Part shown: positions 8,466 through 17,406 of the stretch, one piece after another
How the letters are laid out: the number at the start of each line of letters is the position of its first letter
Position numbering within the stretch: the first letter of the stretch is position 1
Source of the DNA: Vibrio sp. HB236076
Lineage (GTDB): Bacteria > Pseudomonadota > Gammaproteobacteria > Enterobacterales > Vibrionaceae
Length of the DNA stretch: 64,000 nt
Direction: 5' to 3'
NCBI RefSeq assembly: GCF_040957575.1
Contig: NZ_CP162602.1
Location: forward strand, 744,001 to 808,000
Program-made: the position numbers and the translations under genes
Notes under the pieces: model-generated
What the model was told of the DNA's origin: nothing
The model's input: only the letters and a program-made list of their open reading frames with translations
Database searches by the model: none

Positions 8466-8495
8466 GTAAAGGCGAGGGGAATCACTTGCCTTTAC
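8466..8495 (+). terminator. hairpin after the HlyU-like gene
   Basis: A perfect 8-bp stem, GTAAAGGC / GCCTTTAC, lies 37 bases past the stop codon. The T-run is poor. The next 220 bases up to vxrA show no gene, only the promoter region of that operon. Confidence 0.5.
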
Positions 8496-8721
8496 ACTCT
8501 TTGTCTCGTAAACGCGTTATTCCTTAGGCTGAGACAAGCGTTCACCGCTAGTCGAACTGGGGCGCAGCGTTCACTTTAAGCAATCGCAGTCCGCAATCGA
8601 TGCTTTATAACGGCGTTATTTGGATTTAGTTACCACTCTCAATGAAGCTGGTGCTTTGGTTGTCATTTTTTTAAGTGATACTGTATAGTATTCTTACATT
8701 CTTCAGATTTTTGTATAAGTT

Positions 8722-10176
8722 TTGAATAAATTAACCTTACTGTTTTCATTGGTAGTGTCGATATTGTGGATTCCAACCGCTTGGGCAAACTCTTTGCCTG
8801 AGCGCATTGGTATATTTGTCAGTTTATTCAATCAAGAACAGCCCAGAGAAGAATATGACGTTCGGGTACTACAGTCTAAATACCCAACGGTTTTGATTTC
8901 TCCAGATTCCACTTTGCCGCAAACGGCGAAGTACCCGTTGCGTGACATACAGCGTTTGTATCAATTATCTCAGACCTGTAGTGGCCAGTTGCCGTTAAAC
9001 CCTTTAGTAACGGAGCCGTTGGTGTTTACTCGCGCTTTGTGTAAAGGCACTCACCTGTCTATTCGTTGGTTTTCTCGTAGTAATTTGATTCATCCAGGCG
9101 GTGGGACTTATGCCTACCGGTACGCACAAACGCATCCAGACATGGCAAGCCAGCTTGAACAGTACATGCATGTCAAAGAAAGAAGTAACCCTGACAATGA
9201 TCCGTTGTTAAATCGCTTAAAAAACATGCCAAACGACGCGATATACGCCTTGATAAATCGTTCCAGTATGTTTATAGACGGTCAAGATTTGTGGTTAAAA
9301 AGGGGTGATAACTACCTTATTTACGGAGCAAAAACCTGGCAGGGCAACGTGTCAAAAGCCGGGTTACAAATGCACCTGTTAACGGCGAACACCAGTTGCT
9401 TTGTCAAGCGGGGTAACATTTGTTGGGATATTGAAGATCAATCGCAAATTTTAAAAATAAGTATGATCGCATTGATCGTTGCTAACGTATTACTCGTGTT
9501 GGGCTGGCTCTATTATCGCTGGAATACCAAAAAACGAGAGTTGCGCAGCCGTATGCTGGTGCTGCAAATTCTCACCCATGAATTGCGAACCCCAATCGCC
9601 AGTCTGTCACTCACGGTGGAAGGGTTCCGTCGTGATTTTGAGCATTTACCCGAGTCGCTTTACGATGAGTTTCGACGGTTATGCGAAGATTCTAGGCGAT
9701 TACGACAACTCGCGGAGGCAAGTAAAGACTATTTACAGTCAGATAATCAACAATTTTCAACGGAATGGCTGCCTTCTGTCAGAGAGTGGTTAGAATTTAA
9801 AGTAGAAGATAGCTTTCCGGGACAAGTTGAATTTAAAATAAATCATGATGTTGCCGCCAGAATCAATGTGTATTGGTTGGGCAACTGTATTGAAAACCTA
9901 TTACGAAATGCGGTGAAATATGGTGTCGCACCAGTTTGCCTTCAGGTTGATACCTGTTCAGACAAACTGACCATCTCCGTCATAGACCAAGGACAGTTAA
10001 GCGCGAAAGATTGGTCGAATTTACGTAAACCCTTTGTCAGTAAAAGTGGTCTTGGGTTAGGACTGACCATAGTGGAATCCATGGTCGGCCGTATGGGAGG
10101 AAAAATGAAACTCTACGGCCCACCAACAACATTTATCTTGGAGATACCTTGTGAAACAGACGTTGCTTTTAGTTGA
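8722..10176 (+). CDS. vxrA: sensor histidine kinase VxrA (WigK)
   Basis: Inner-membrane sensor kinase of the VxrAB (WigKR) envelope-stress system of vibrios, which responds to cell-wall damage and, in V. cholerae, also affects type VI secretion and biofilm. A signal segment is followed by a periplasmic sensor region (about 23-244, DUF3404 type), a membrane helix at about 245-265, the HisKA box ILTHELRTP with His286, and an HATPase domain with NLLRNAVKYG and GLGLGLTIVESM. The only start preserving the signal peptide is a TTG at 8722; the frame has a stop just upstream and no good Shine-Dalgarno. It overlaps vxrB by 26 bases. Confidence 0.92.
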   Translation: MNKLTLLFSLVVSILWIPTAWANSLPERIGIFVSLFNQEQPREEYDVRVLQSKYPTVLISPDSTLPQTAKYPLRDIQRLYQLSQTCSGQLPLNPLVTEPLVFTRALCKGTHLSIRWFSRSNLIHPGGGTYAYRYAQTHPDMASQLEQYMHVKERSNPDNDPLLNRLKNMPNDAIYALINRSSMFIDGQDLWLKRGDNYLIYGAKTWQGNVSKAGLQMHLLTANTSCFVKRGNICWDIEDQSQILKISMIALIVANVLLVLGWLYYRWNTKKRELRSRMLVLQILTHELRTPIASLSLTVEGFRRDFEHLPESLYDEFRRLCEDSRRLRQLAEASKDYLQSDNQQFSTEWLPSVREWLEFKVEDSFPGQVEFKINHDVAARINVYWLGNCIENLLRNAVKYGVAPVCLQVDTCSDKLTISVIDQGQLSAKDWSNLRKPFVSKSGLGLGLTIVESMVGRMGGKMKLYGPPTTFILEIPCETDVAFS

Positions 10177-10813
10177 AGATGACAAAAACTTAGCTGACGG
10201 TTTATTAGTGAGCCTTGAGCAGGCGGGATATGAATGCCTTCACGCAGAGAGAATTTCTGAAGTTGCTGAATTGTGGTCGAAAGCAGACATTGTTGTGCTC
10301 GATCGCCAGTTGCCTGATGGCGATTCTGTTGAGCATTTGAAAGAGTGGAAAAACATCAATGACGTGCCTGTTATTCTGCTTACCGCATTAGTCACGGTAA
10401 AAGACAAGGTTGCAGGTCTAGATTCTGGCGCGAATGACTACCTGACGAAACCCTTTGCTGAAGCCGAGCTCTTTGCTCGAATTCGTGCTCAATTACGTTC
10501 TCCAGACAGCGCGGATCAGGATGAAAAAGACCGCGTGGTCACAGAAGATTTGATCATTGACAAAGGCACGCGCGAAGTGTTTTACAAAGATGAGTCTATC
10601 ACCTTGACGCGTACGGAATTTGATCTGCTGTTGTTCTTAGCTAGCAATCTTGGCCGTGTGTTTACTCGAGATGAGTTATTGGACCATGTATGGGGTTACA
10701 ATCACTTCCCAACCACGCGTACGGTTGATACTCACGTTCTGCAATTGCGTCAAAAGTTACCGGGTCTGGAAATCGAAACCTTGCGCGGCGTTGGTTATAA
10801 GATGAAAGGCTAA
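10151..10813 (+). CDS. vxrB: response regulator VxrB (WigR)
   Basis: OmpR/PhoB-type regulator of 220 residues. The receiver domain has the acidic pair Glu9/Asp10, the phospho-acceptor Asp51 (VVLDRQLPDGD) and Lys in YLTKPF. A winged-helix DNA-binding domain follows (about 125-218) with TRTEFDLL and RTVDTHVLQLRQK. It starts with GTG inside the vxrA 3' end, implying translational coupling. In Vibrio it activates peptidoglycan-synthesis, T6SS and other envelope genes after phosphorylation by VxrA. Confidence 0.93.
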   Translation: MKQTLLLVEDDKNLADGLLVSLEQAGYECLHAERISEVAELWSKADIVVLDRQLPDGDSVEHLKEWKNINDVPVILLTALVTVKDKVAGLDSGANDYLTKPFAEAELFARIRAQLRSPDSADQDEKDRVVTEDLIIDKGTREVFYKDESITLTRTEFDLLLFLASNLGRVFTRDELLDHVWGYNHFPTTRTVDTHVLQLRQKLPGLEIETLRGVGYKMKG

Positions 10814-11685
10814 TGAAAGTTACCCCGATTCTTATTAGTTTGTTATCGCTCCAGCCACTGATGGCTGGAGCCGATAGTCAGTGGTTTGAATCCAACACCC
10901 CGTTAACTCAAGCCCATCAATATCTGCTTGAAGACGATCTTTCGGATATGTTTAATTCCATGGTGGAAGTTTGGCAATCCAATGACGATGGCAGTCTCAA
11001 TCACCACCTCAATCAACTGCTCAACCAGTCTTTGGTTGAAGATTGTGGCAAGTCTTTGATGAACGGTGCGATGCCCGAGTGGTTAGACGCCGTAACGATA
11101 CAGCGAGAGACAGTTCAATATCCCGGTAATGACAGTCATCGGTTACTTATTGATGTGCTATCTCATCAAAAGGTCAATAGCATTCGCTTTGAAAAATGGG
11201 TGAATACTCAAATCTCAACAGATGGTACTTTGTTTACTCTTGATGATGACGAAGAAAATGAACAACACGTTCAACAACGTTATACCTTGAGTAATAAGTT
11301 AGCGCCGGGGTTGTATCGCTTGACCATTTCAGCAGACGACCAGCCGGAATGGAGCAGTTGGGTCATATTGTCAGATCAAGAGCCGACGCACTATGTTCGC
11401 TGGTCTTCGAACGACACCTGGCAAGTTGAAAAGAAAACCTTAACCAACCGTTATTGCCCTTTGCCGCTGCTAAAAGTGACGGTCTCTGATTATGTCGATG
11501 ATGATTATCAACAGGTGTGGAGTAAAACTTACGATGCCCAATATCCTACCAAATTAGAAGCGACTAAGTTACCGAATGATAGGTATGTTTTGTTTGTCAG
11601 TATGAGTAATCGCCGCTGGCAAGGGGATATTTTGCTGCAAACCTCGCAAACCATTAGTCGAACACTTGACGTATCAAATGATTAA
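10813..11685 (+). CDS. vxrC: VxrC, periplasmic DUF2861-type protein
   Basis: Third gene of the vxr operon. Its ATG overlaps the vxrB stop by one base (TAATG). The 290-residue product has a signal peptide (residues 1-20, ending PLMAGA) and no other membrane segment, so it is predicted to be periplasmic. Sequence and position match VCA0567/VxrC of V. cholerae, a DUF2861 protein. Its biochemical role is unknown. Confidence 0.85.
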   Translation: MKVTPILISLLSLQPLMAGADSQWFESNTPLTQAHQYLLEDDLSDMFNSMVEVWQSNDDGSLNHHLNQLLNQSLVEDCGKSLMNGAMPEWLDAVTIQRETVQYPGNDSHRLLIDVLSHQKVNSIRFEKWVNTQISTDGTLFTLDDDEENEQHVQQRYTLSNKLAPGLYRLTISADDQPEWSSWVILSDQEPTHYVRWSSNDTWQVEKKTLTNRYCPLPLLKVTVSDYVDDDYQQVWSKTYDAQYPTKLEATKLPNDRYVLFVSMSNRRWQGDILLQTSQTISRTLDVSND

Positions 11686-11780
11686 TCTCTCACACTTTTT
11701 TCAATTAAACGTGTAAATGCCCTTCAAATAAACCATAATCTTGTCGATATAAAAATGATCAGTCAGAACTAGGTTTGTTT

Positions 11781-12902
11781 ATGAAAAATTATCGTCAGTT
11801 GTGTTTGGGGGCTTCACTCCTGTTACCTTGTCATTTGTATGCCGCCAATTATACTGTTGAGGCTAGGGGCGATGCGATGGGAGAGGTCGGAACCGTTTCA
11901 GCAACGTATTTAACCGCGCCATTTTATAACCCTGCCATTGCGGCTATTTACCGTCGCAGTGATGACTTGGGGATGATTGCTCCTGGCTTAGGTTTTCAAT
12001 TTAGCGATGAAAATGAATTGCTCGATCAGATTGATGATATTGCCGATTTGATTGACCGCTCAGACCCGGGGGCTGAGGATGCGGTAAGAGCCGTTGATGG
12101 TGATAGTTTTAATGTTGAACTCGGTGCGGTTGCCGCTGTCGGCATTCCCAACTCTTATTTGGCGGCGACGTTATACGGCAAAGTCTATGCGGAATCTTTT
12201 GTCACCCCTAGGGTCGATGACTCTGATCCGGCGAACGATAGTATTGTTGAATCTTTGACTTTTGGTCTTGCGGAAGTGGGCGTCTCTCTTGCTCGTTATA
12301 GTCAGGTGCTCAATCAGCATATGTCTTTTGGCGTTACACCAAAAGTGCAAAAAGTCTACACCTATAGCTATGGTGCTTCGTTTGAAAACTTTGATGCTGA
12401 AGACATTATCGATAACTCAACAACCGAAACGTTGCTCAATTTCGATGCCGGCCTGTTGTGGTTTTACGGGCCTTATCGAATTGGTTTGGCGGGTAAAAAT
12501 TTGGTTGGTCATGAGATTGATACCAAACACTCCACGGTAACCGCAGGCTCACGGACTTGGGATCTCAATTATCAATACAGTTTGAAACCCTTATTTACCG
12601 TGGGAGCGGGGATTGTATCGGACTATTTCACAGCCAGTATTGATTACGATCTCAATGAAGAAAAGAAGTTCATCGGTATTGATGATGATACTCAGATGCT
12701 TCGTGCTGGGGTTGAGTTTGATTTGATCCGCTTTATCAAATTACGGGCGGGCTATATGCATAATATGGCTAGAGAGACGGACGATACGTTAACGGCCGGT
12801 GTCGGACTTAACCTTTTAAAACTGTTAGAAGTGGATGTGGCCGCTCAATATACGAACGAAAATTCTATGGGCGCATCGGTGAACTTTCTTGCTACTTATT
12901 AG
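11781..12902 (+). CDS. vxrD: VxrD, TraF-like outer-membrane barrel protein
   Basis: A 373-residue exported protein with a signal peptide (MKNYRQLCLGASLLLPCHLY). It belongs to the family annotated 'conjugal transfer protein TraF' (PF13729), here not linked to conjugation. The mature part starts with ARGDAMGEVGTVSATY and continues in alternating beta strands rich in Gly and aromatics, ending in ASVNFLATY, so an outer-membrane barrel is likely. The frame opens with a TTG at 11775, but the ATG at 11781 is the natural start. It is the fourth vxr gene, 95 bases after vxrC. Molecular role unknown. Confidence 0.85.
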   Translation: MKNYRQLCLGASLLLPCHLYAANYTVEARGDAMGEVGTVSATYLTAPFYNPAIAAIYRRSDDLGMIAPGLGFQFSDENELLDQIDDIADLIDRSDPGAEDAVRAVDGDSFNVELGAVAAVGIPNSYLAATLYGKVYAESFVTPRVDDSDPANDSIVESLTFGLAEVGVSLARYSQVLNQHMSFGVTPKVQKVYTYSYGASFENFDAEDIIDNSTTETLLNFDAGLLWFYGPYRIGLAGKNLVGHEIDTKHSTVTAGSRTWDLNYQYSLKPLFTVGAGIVSDYFTASIDYDLNEEKKFIGIDDDTQMLRAGVEFDLIRFIKLRAGYMHNMARETDDTLTAGVGLNLLKLLEVDVAAQYTNENSMGASVNFLATY

Positions 12903-12944
12903 TGAAATCGTTATAGTCAGCCCCGAATAGATAGAGGGCCTATT

Positions 12945-13100
12945 ATGTTTGACGATTTTCCACCCTTGTCTCATGAAGAGCAACAAAAGGCAGTTGAACG
13001 GATTCAAGAACTGATGTCTAAAGGCGTCAGTACCTCAGAAGCAATTCAGATGGTTGCTGAAAAGTTAAGAGAAGAGGCGGCTGAAAAGTCTCCATCTTAA
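12945..13100 (+). CDS. vxrE: VxrE, YoaH/UPF0181-type small protein
   Basis: A 51-residue protein too short for most ORF callers: [20 protein letters not shown] and so on, with [20 protein letters not shown] characteristic of the UPF0181 (YoaH) family. AGAGGG precedes the ATG by six bases. It is the last gene of the vxr operon, in the same position as VCA0569 in V. cholerae, and a terminator hairpin follows at once. Function unknown. Confidence 0.85.
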   Translation: MFDDFPPLSHEEQQKAVERIQELMSKGVSTSEAIQMVAEKLREEAAEKSPS

Positions 13101-13104
13101 AGTC

Positions 13105-13138
13105 AATAAGCCAGTGATAGCGATATTGCTGGCTTATT
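13105..13138 (+). terminator. terminator of the vxr operon
   Basis: A perfect 10-bp stem, AATAAGCCAG / CTGGCTTATT, with a 14-base loop starts four bases after the vxrE stop. Confidence 0.75.
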
Positions 13139-13423
13139 TATTATCTGTCACATAACATTGTGACCTAAAGCACTATAACTAGTTCTTTGTGTACGTAAAT
13201 CAACAACGAGACCATCACAATCATTAACTTTCGTGACCCGGTAACAAAAATTCCATACGGAAATACACGCTATGTAACAATGAGTTAGGGCAACGTTTAT
13301 ATTTTATACGTACTCTCGTTTGTGTATGAAAAGCGTATTTAGCTAATAACTGCGCCGAATAGACAAATAACAAATTCGTCATTTCGTCGCCCACAAAAAA
13401 CCGGTATGTATTAATGCTAGTCG

Positions 13424-13736
13424 GTGCTAAGCCATTATGAAATGCTAATGGCGACCATTGACGATGGCGGCGTGATCGATGCGGTGGCTCTGACTTTGTT
13501 GGGCTTATCCGAAACGAGTTTAAAGGGGCTTGATATGATTTTAAGTGTGCCTTTAGATAGCGCGATTGTGTTGGCGGTGGCATCCGGTAGGCCATTACCG
13601 CGACAAGAATTGATATTGGTTGGCTTAAAAAAGCCATTAAAACATCGACGGCCAGATCACACGGCTTGAAGTGGACAAACACGACCAGTGGCAAGGTGTA
13701 TATGATCGGCAGGTGAGGGCGTTTAATATAAGGTAA
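13424..13736 (+). pseudogene. possible frameshifted gene remnant, family unknown
   Basis: An 81-codon frame (13424-13669) has plausible protein character in its middle (DAVALTLLGLSETSLKGL, RPLPRQELILVGLKK). It then runs out into low-quality codons, while a second frame takes over with NIDGQITRLEVDKHDQW and continues to a stop at 13736. Together they read like one protein with a frameshift near 13645. I do not recognise the family. The preceding stretch 13140-13423 shows no gene on either strand. Confidence 0.3.
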
Positions 13737-13864
13737 AGAAAGGCTTGGTACTATCGGCTTGTATTCCTATGAGTCTGATTCAACACAAAAGTAATTAGTG
13801 AGTTTTCAACACTATAGTTTTCGTTATATGATAGCCGTGACATAAAGATAATGGAGCTAGCTGA

Positions 13865-15832
13865 ATGAAATTTCTGAGTGAAATACTTGTGACTATGCCA
13901 AGGCGAGCAGAGCGCAAGCCAGATGATTACTTAGTAAAATCATTTGTTCACGTTGGTTCGGTCTTTTCGCTATTTTCTTGCGCTGAAAACCAAATTATTT
14001 ACGGACGGCGAGGTACAGGGAAAACTCACCTTCTTAGATATTTAAAGAATGATACTCAAAATCAAGGCATTCTTACCGTCAGTTTAGATATGAGAACCAT
14101 GGGTACTACGGGAGGAATGTATTCAGATGCGAATCTAAGTCTTAGTGAAAGGGCCTCGCGATTATTATCAGATACTCTTTGTGAAGTTAGAGAGCAGATT
14201 CTAGATGAAAGTTACAATAACGACGAGTGTGACCTTTCTGTTCTAGTTCCGCTTTTGGACAGCTTTGTTGAAGAAGCAACGAATATGACTGTGCAAGGTC
14301 AGTTTGAAGTCGAGACTAGTTCAAGTAATTCAGTTTCTCAAGAGTCCTTTAGCGGCCTAAATGCTACATTATCAACAACGCCAAAACTGGGAGCCTCTTA
14401 CTCTGACCGAACACAAGAAAGCTGCTCAGGCTCATCCACAACGAGAGAAAGTGGTAAAAGAACCCTGCGAATTCACTTTGGTGCTCTTTCGAGGATATTG
14501 ACTCGTATTGTTAAGCATTTACCAGAGCAGAGTCTTTATTTATTGATAGATGAGTGGAGTGAGATTCCACTAGACCTTCAGCCATACTTAGCGGATATGC
14601 TTAGGCGGATAGTTTTTTCTATTCCGTCAGTTACGGTAAAAATTGCGGCAATCTCGCATCGTTCTAACTTTCGCACATGTAATGACAGCGGTGAGTTTAT
14701 TGGCTTGGAAGTTGCCTCAGATGCGTCAACCTCAATCAATTTAGACCAGTTTATGGTCTTTGATAGCGACAGTGAGAAGTCAGTACAATTTTTTAAAAAC
14801 CTAATTTATAAGCATGTACAGGCATCAGATAAATGTGGTGTAGTTCCAGACAATGTGGAGTCCTTTATCTCTCAGGTTTTTACGAACAAGCCCGCTCTAG
14901 AAGAGTTTACTAGAGCCAGTGAAGGTGTTCCGAGAGATGCTATTCATATCATATCTCAAGCCTCACTGTATGCAGACGGAAGAAAGATTGGAGTTACGGG
15001 TATTCGTAATGCTGCTAGACACTGGTACACGACTTCAAAAAGCAAAGATATTAATTCTCGAAAAGAAGCAGTTAAACTACTCGAGTGGATTGTTAGTGCT
15101 GTTATAGCTGATAAGAAAACTAGAGCTTTTTTAGTCCAAAGCGACACGAATGACTCGTTAATCGATTTCTTGTTTGACGCTAGGGTGATTCACTTGATTA
15201 AACAAGGTGTGTCTGTGAGTACGATACAAAGTCAGAAGTTTAACCTGTATTCGTTAGACTATGGCTGTTACGCACATCTAATAAATACTAAGGATGAGCC
15301 TAAAGGGCTTCTATGTGATGATTCTAGTTACATAACCGTTCCTCGAATCGACAATATGTATAACCGAAACTCTATCCTTGATTTGGAAAGATACTATCAG
15401 ACGGGATTATTGCCTTTGTTCGAAAATACTTCAGAAATTAGTCTGCCCAAGCAATTTTACTCTAAACCAATTAGAGAATTGGATTTTGATGATGAGATTC
15501 TTGAGGAGCTTCCTAAGTTCTTGGAAGCCAGAAAAATCAAAGGAACACTCTATCTCCCGTTAGTGTTTGCAGGGCTTGTAGTTCGCACCAAGCAGGGATA
15601 TAGCTCAAGTAGTGGTAGTGAGATAACAAAGGCAATCAACACGTACATTATTACAGACCCAAAGAACATAAAAGCTCCTAATAACATATCTCGTGCTTTG
15701 AGACAGGAGCCGCTAGTCGGTGAAGGTTGGTTAGACATAGCGCATAAAGGAAGTATTCCATTGTTTAGCTTGTCTGATGATTGGAAGGGGTACTGGACTG
15801 AGTACTTTAAGTGTCCGCCACCTAATCTCTAA
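13865..15832 (+). CDS. ORC/CDC6-like AAA P-loop ATPase, accessory gene
   Basis: A 655-residue protein with an N-terminal P-loop ATPase domain: Walker A GRRGTGKTHLL (residues 47-57) and Walker B YLLIDEWSEIP with Asp229/Glu230. Between them lies a Ser/Thr-rich low-complexity stretch (about 141-198). The layout resembles the bacterial 'ORC-CDC6 family AAA ATPase' proteins found as scattered accessory genes. The C-terminal 300 residues match nothing I know; there is no membrane segment or recognisable nuclease motif. The gene is AT-richer than its neighbours and sits alone among remnants between the vxr operon and the gene at 16561, indicating transfer. A phage-defence or element-maintenance role is inference only. 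Confidence 0.7.
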   Translation: MKFLSEILVTMPRRAERKPDDYLVKSFVHVGSVFSLFSCAENQIIYGRRGTGKTHLLRYLKNDTQNQGILTVSLDMRTMGTTGGMYSDANLSLSERASRLLSDTLCEVREQILDESYNNDECDLSVLVPLLDSFVEEATNMTVQGQFEVETSSSNSVSQESFSGLNATLSTTPKLGASYSDRTQESCSGSSTTRESGKRTLRIHFGALSRILTRIVKHLPEQSLYLLIDEWSEIPLDLQPYLADMLRRIVFSIPSVTVKIAAISHRSNFRTCNDSGEFIGLEVASDASTSINLDQFMVFDSDSEKSVQFFKNLIYKHVQASDKCGVVPDNVESFISQVFTNKPALEEFTRASEGVPRDAIHIISQASLYADGRKIGVTGIRNAARHWYTTSKSKDINSRKEAVKLLEWIVSAVIADKKTRAFLVQSDTNDSLIDFLFDARVIHLIKQGVSVSTIQSQKFNLYSLDYGCYAHLINTKDEPKGLLCDDSSYITVPRIDNMYNRNSILDLERYYQTGLLPLFENTSEISLPKQFYSKPIRELDFDDEILEELPKFLEARKIKGTLYLPLVFAGLVVRTKQGYSSSSGSEITKAINTYIITDPKNIKAPNNISRALRQEPLVGEGWLDIAHKGSIPLFSLSDDWKGYWTEYFKCPPPNL

Positions 15833-15835
15833 ACA

Positions 15836-16034
15836 ACTCTAAAGAAAGATCCAATAACGGAAGCTTCTCGACTGGGACAAGATTACTTAGGGCCATTTAA
15901 TAAGAAAGACTGACGCGATTAAAGCTATGTGTAATGCTGTTGATAGTGCTGACTCAAGTAAGTGTTGGAGTTGTAGGTTTAAGGAAATAATCGGTACCAC
16001 GAGCGATCATTTTAAATTCTCACCAACACAGTAA
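15836..16034 (+). pseudogene. short gene remnants behind the ATPase gene
   Basis: Two neighbouring frames carry protein-like text without proper starts: 15836-15913 (TLKKDPITEASRLGQDYLGP and five more residues) and 15891-16034 (DAIKAMCNAVDSADSSKCWS, with a CxxC). They look like eroded parts of lost genes. Nothing else coding is visible between 15833 and 16560, apart from the hairpin and the FNR site listed separately. Confidence 0.3.
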
Positions 16035-16262
16035 AAACACCACAAGTCATGTTAATTTATCGATGTTAACAAACTAACCCTAAGTGCGCATTATGTATCT
16101 TATGTTAAATTGAAGTTTATCCAGTTATGAGTGCTTTTCATCTCAATATGCGACGTTCAAAACTCACGGTATCATCCTCTCCTACTTTACAACCTTCTTG
16201 ATCATGGCTACTGATTAATACGTCTATTGACCATAACCAATTTACCATAAAGTAGATAATAT

Positions 16263-16317
16263 CCATAAATATTGTTGTTCTACGAATGCCTTGCATTCTT
16301 GAACGACAATATTTTGG
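16263..16317. repeat. 55-bp imperfect palindrome (hairpin)
   Basis: AATATTGTTGTTC (16268-16280) pairs with GAACGACAATATT (16301-16313) with one mismatch, and an inner arm ACGAATG/CATTCTT with a CCTTG loop extends the stem. It is far from any 3' end and lacks a T-run. It could be an RNA stem-loop or an element remnant. Confidence 0.5.
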
Positions 16318-16394
16318 TATTAACTAATTCATTGCCAAGTGATCATAAACGTTGCTGTTTAATAATCTTTTGCCGACGTATCTAACTCAAGCGA

Positions 16395-16459
16395 TTGATA
16401 CGTATCAACTTAAACAGTTTATAACCCGCGTACTACTGGCTTCACATTAATATTATAAT
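16395..16459 (+). promoter_or_regulatory. FNR site and -10 element before the gene at 16561
   Basis: TTGATACGTATCAA (16395-16408) is a perfect palindromic FNR consensus. A perfect TATAAT lies at 16454-16459. The resulting start point, near 16463-16466, puts the FNR centre about 61-65 bases upstream, a classical class I activation distance. The gene is therefore predicted to be induced anaerobically. Confidence 0.65.
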
Positions 16460-16560
16460 CGGTGCTGATAATTTAATTTGAAAAATTTAGCTCTCAAATG
16501 ATTCCTGATTACGTATAAAGAGTGGTTATTTTAAAACCAAACTCAACTAAGGAAAGCACT

Positions 16561-16983
16561 ATGATGTTCAAGTCAAAAGTTATCGCCACACTGAGTTCTT
16601 TGTCTGTTGCTCTATTTGCCGGTCAAGCCATGGCCATGAATCACCAATACGTTAAAGGCATGGATCAAAGCCTGACAGGCGGTACCGTCACCGCCGCCGA
16701 AATTCATTCACACAAAAATGGTTGGCTAGTCGTTCATAAAACCAATGAAGATATGAAGCCTGGTCCGGTGGTTGGCTATGCACCACTTAAATCTGGAATG
16801 AACAAAGATGTGACCGCCATTCTGATGGAACCGATCGAAAAAGATCAAAAACTGATGCTGATGTTACACGGTGAAGATGGAGGAATGAAAACGGGAGTGT
16901 TTGAATACACGTTGGGCGCAAAAGAAGATGGCCCGGTAAAAGTTGACGGTAAATTAGTCATGGCAGTCATTACCGCATCATAA
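16561..16983 (+). CDS. periplasmic DUF7282-like protein
   Basis: A 140-residue exported protein: signal peptide of about 26 residues ending GQAMAM, then a compact domain with GWLVVHKTNEDMKPGPVVGY, a run of hydrophobic strands (DVTAILMEP, KLMLMLHGEDGG) and a DGPVKVDGK ending. This pattern fits the DUF7282 beta-sandwich family. ATG 16561 is preceded by AAGGAAAG, and the 13 codons upstream in the frame are not needed. An FNR site upstream suggests expression without oxygen. Function unknown; a strong bidirectional terminator follows. Confidence 0.7.
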   Translation: MMFKSKVIATLSSLSVALFAGQAMAMNHQYVKGMDQSLTGGTVTAAEIHSHKNGWLVVHKTNEDMKPGPVVGYAPLKSGMNKDVTAILMEPIEKDQKLMLMLHGEDGGMKTGVFEYTLGAKEDGPVKVDGKLVMAVITAS

Positions 16984-17000
16984 AGGTTGGCTTTATCGTG

Positions 17001-17029
17001 AAAACTCAGCAGATAACCTGCTGAGTTTT
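17001..17029. terminator. strong bidirectional terminator
   Basis: A perfect 12-bp stem, AAAACTCAGCAG / CTGCTGAGTTTT, with a 5-base loop, bounded by A and T runs, lies between convergent genes. Confidence 0.9.
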
Positions 17030-17090
17030 GAACCTTTACTGCTCTCAATGAATCGAACTTTTGTTTTTAAACACCATTGAGTTAAAATAA

Positions 17091-17402
17091 TTAACCGCCA
17101 GCAAGTTTGACTGTATGACCTTTTGCTTCGAGCAATTTTTTGACTAACTCGCGATCATCACCCTGAATTTCTATCGTGCCATTTTTAACTGAGCCACCAC
17201 ATCCGCATTTTTTCTTCAGTTCTGCGGCAAGAATTTTCAAAGGTGCATCATCGAGATCTAACCCTGTCACCACCATAACGCCTTTGCCTTTGCGTCCTTT
17301 GGTTTGTTTTTGAATGCGGACAATACCATCGCCCTTTTCTCTTTGCGGTTTCTCAGTTTCAGGCTTGATACGTCCTGTTTCTGTCGAATAAACTAAAGTC
17401 AT
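17091..17402 (-). CDS. yciH: YciH, SUI1/eIF1-like translation factor
   Basis: A 103-residue member of the SUI1 family, homologous to eukaryotic eIF1. The domain fills the C-terminal 80 residues, with the hallmark KGVMVVTGLDLDD, LKKKCGCGGSVKNG and GDDRELVKKLLEAKGH. In E. coli YciH discriminates initiation codons and represses translation under stress. The frame extends 14 codons further, but MTLVYSTETGRI is the conserved start. It lies four bases after the small gene at 17407-17784, so both are probably on one transcript. Confidence 0.93.
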   Translation of the reverse strand: MTLVYSTETGRIKPETEKPQREKGDGIVRIQKQTKGRKGKGVMVVTGLDLDDAPLKILAAELKKKCGCGGSVKNGTIEIQGDDRELVKKLLEAKGHTVKLAGG

Positions 17403-17406
17403 AATG

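Noticed and set aside
11781..12902. Conjugation gene traF
   Set aside because: Family name only; operon context and barrel features identify it as vxrD.
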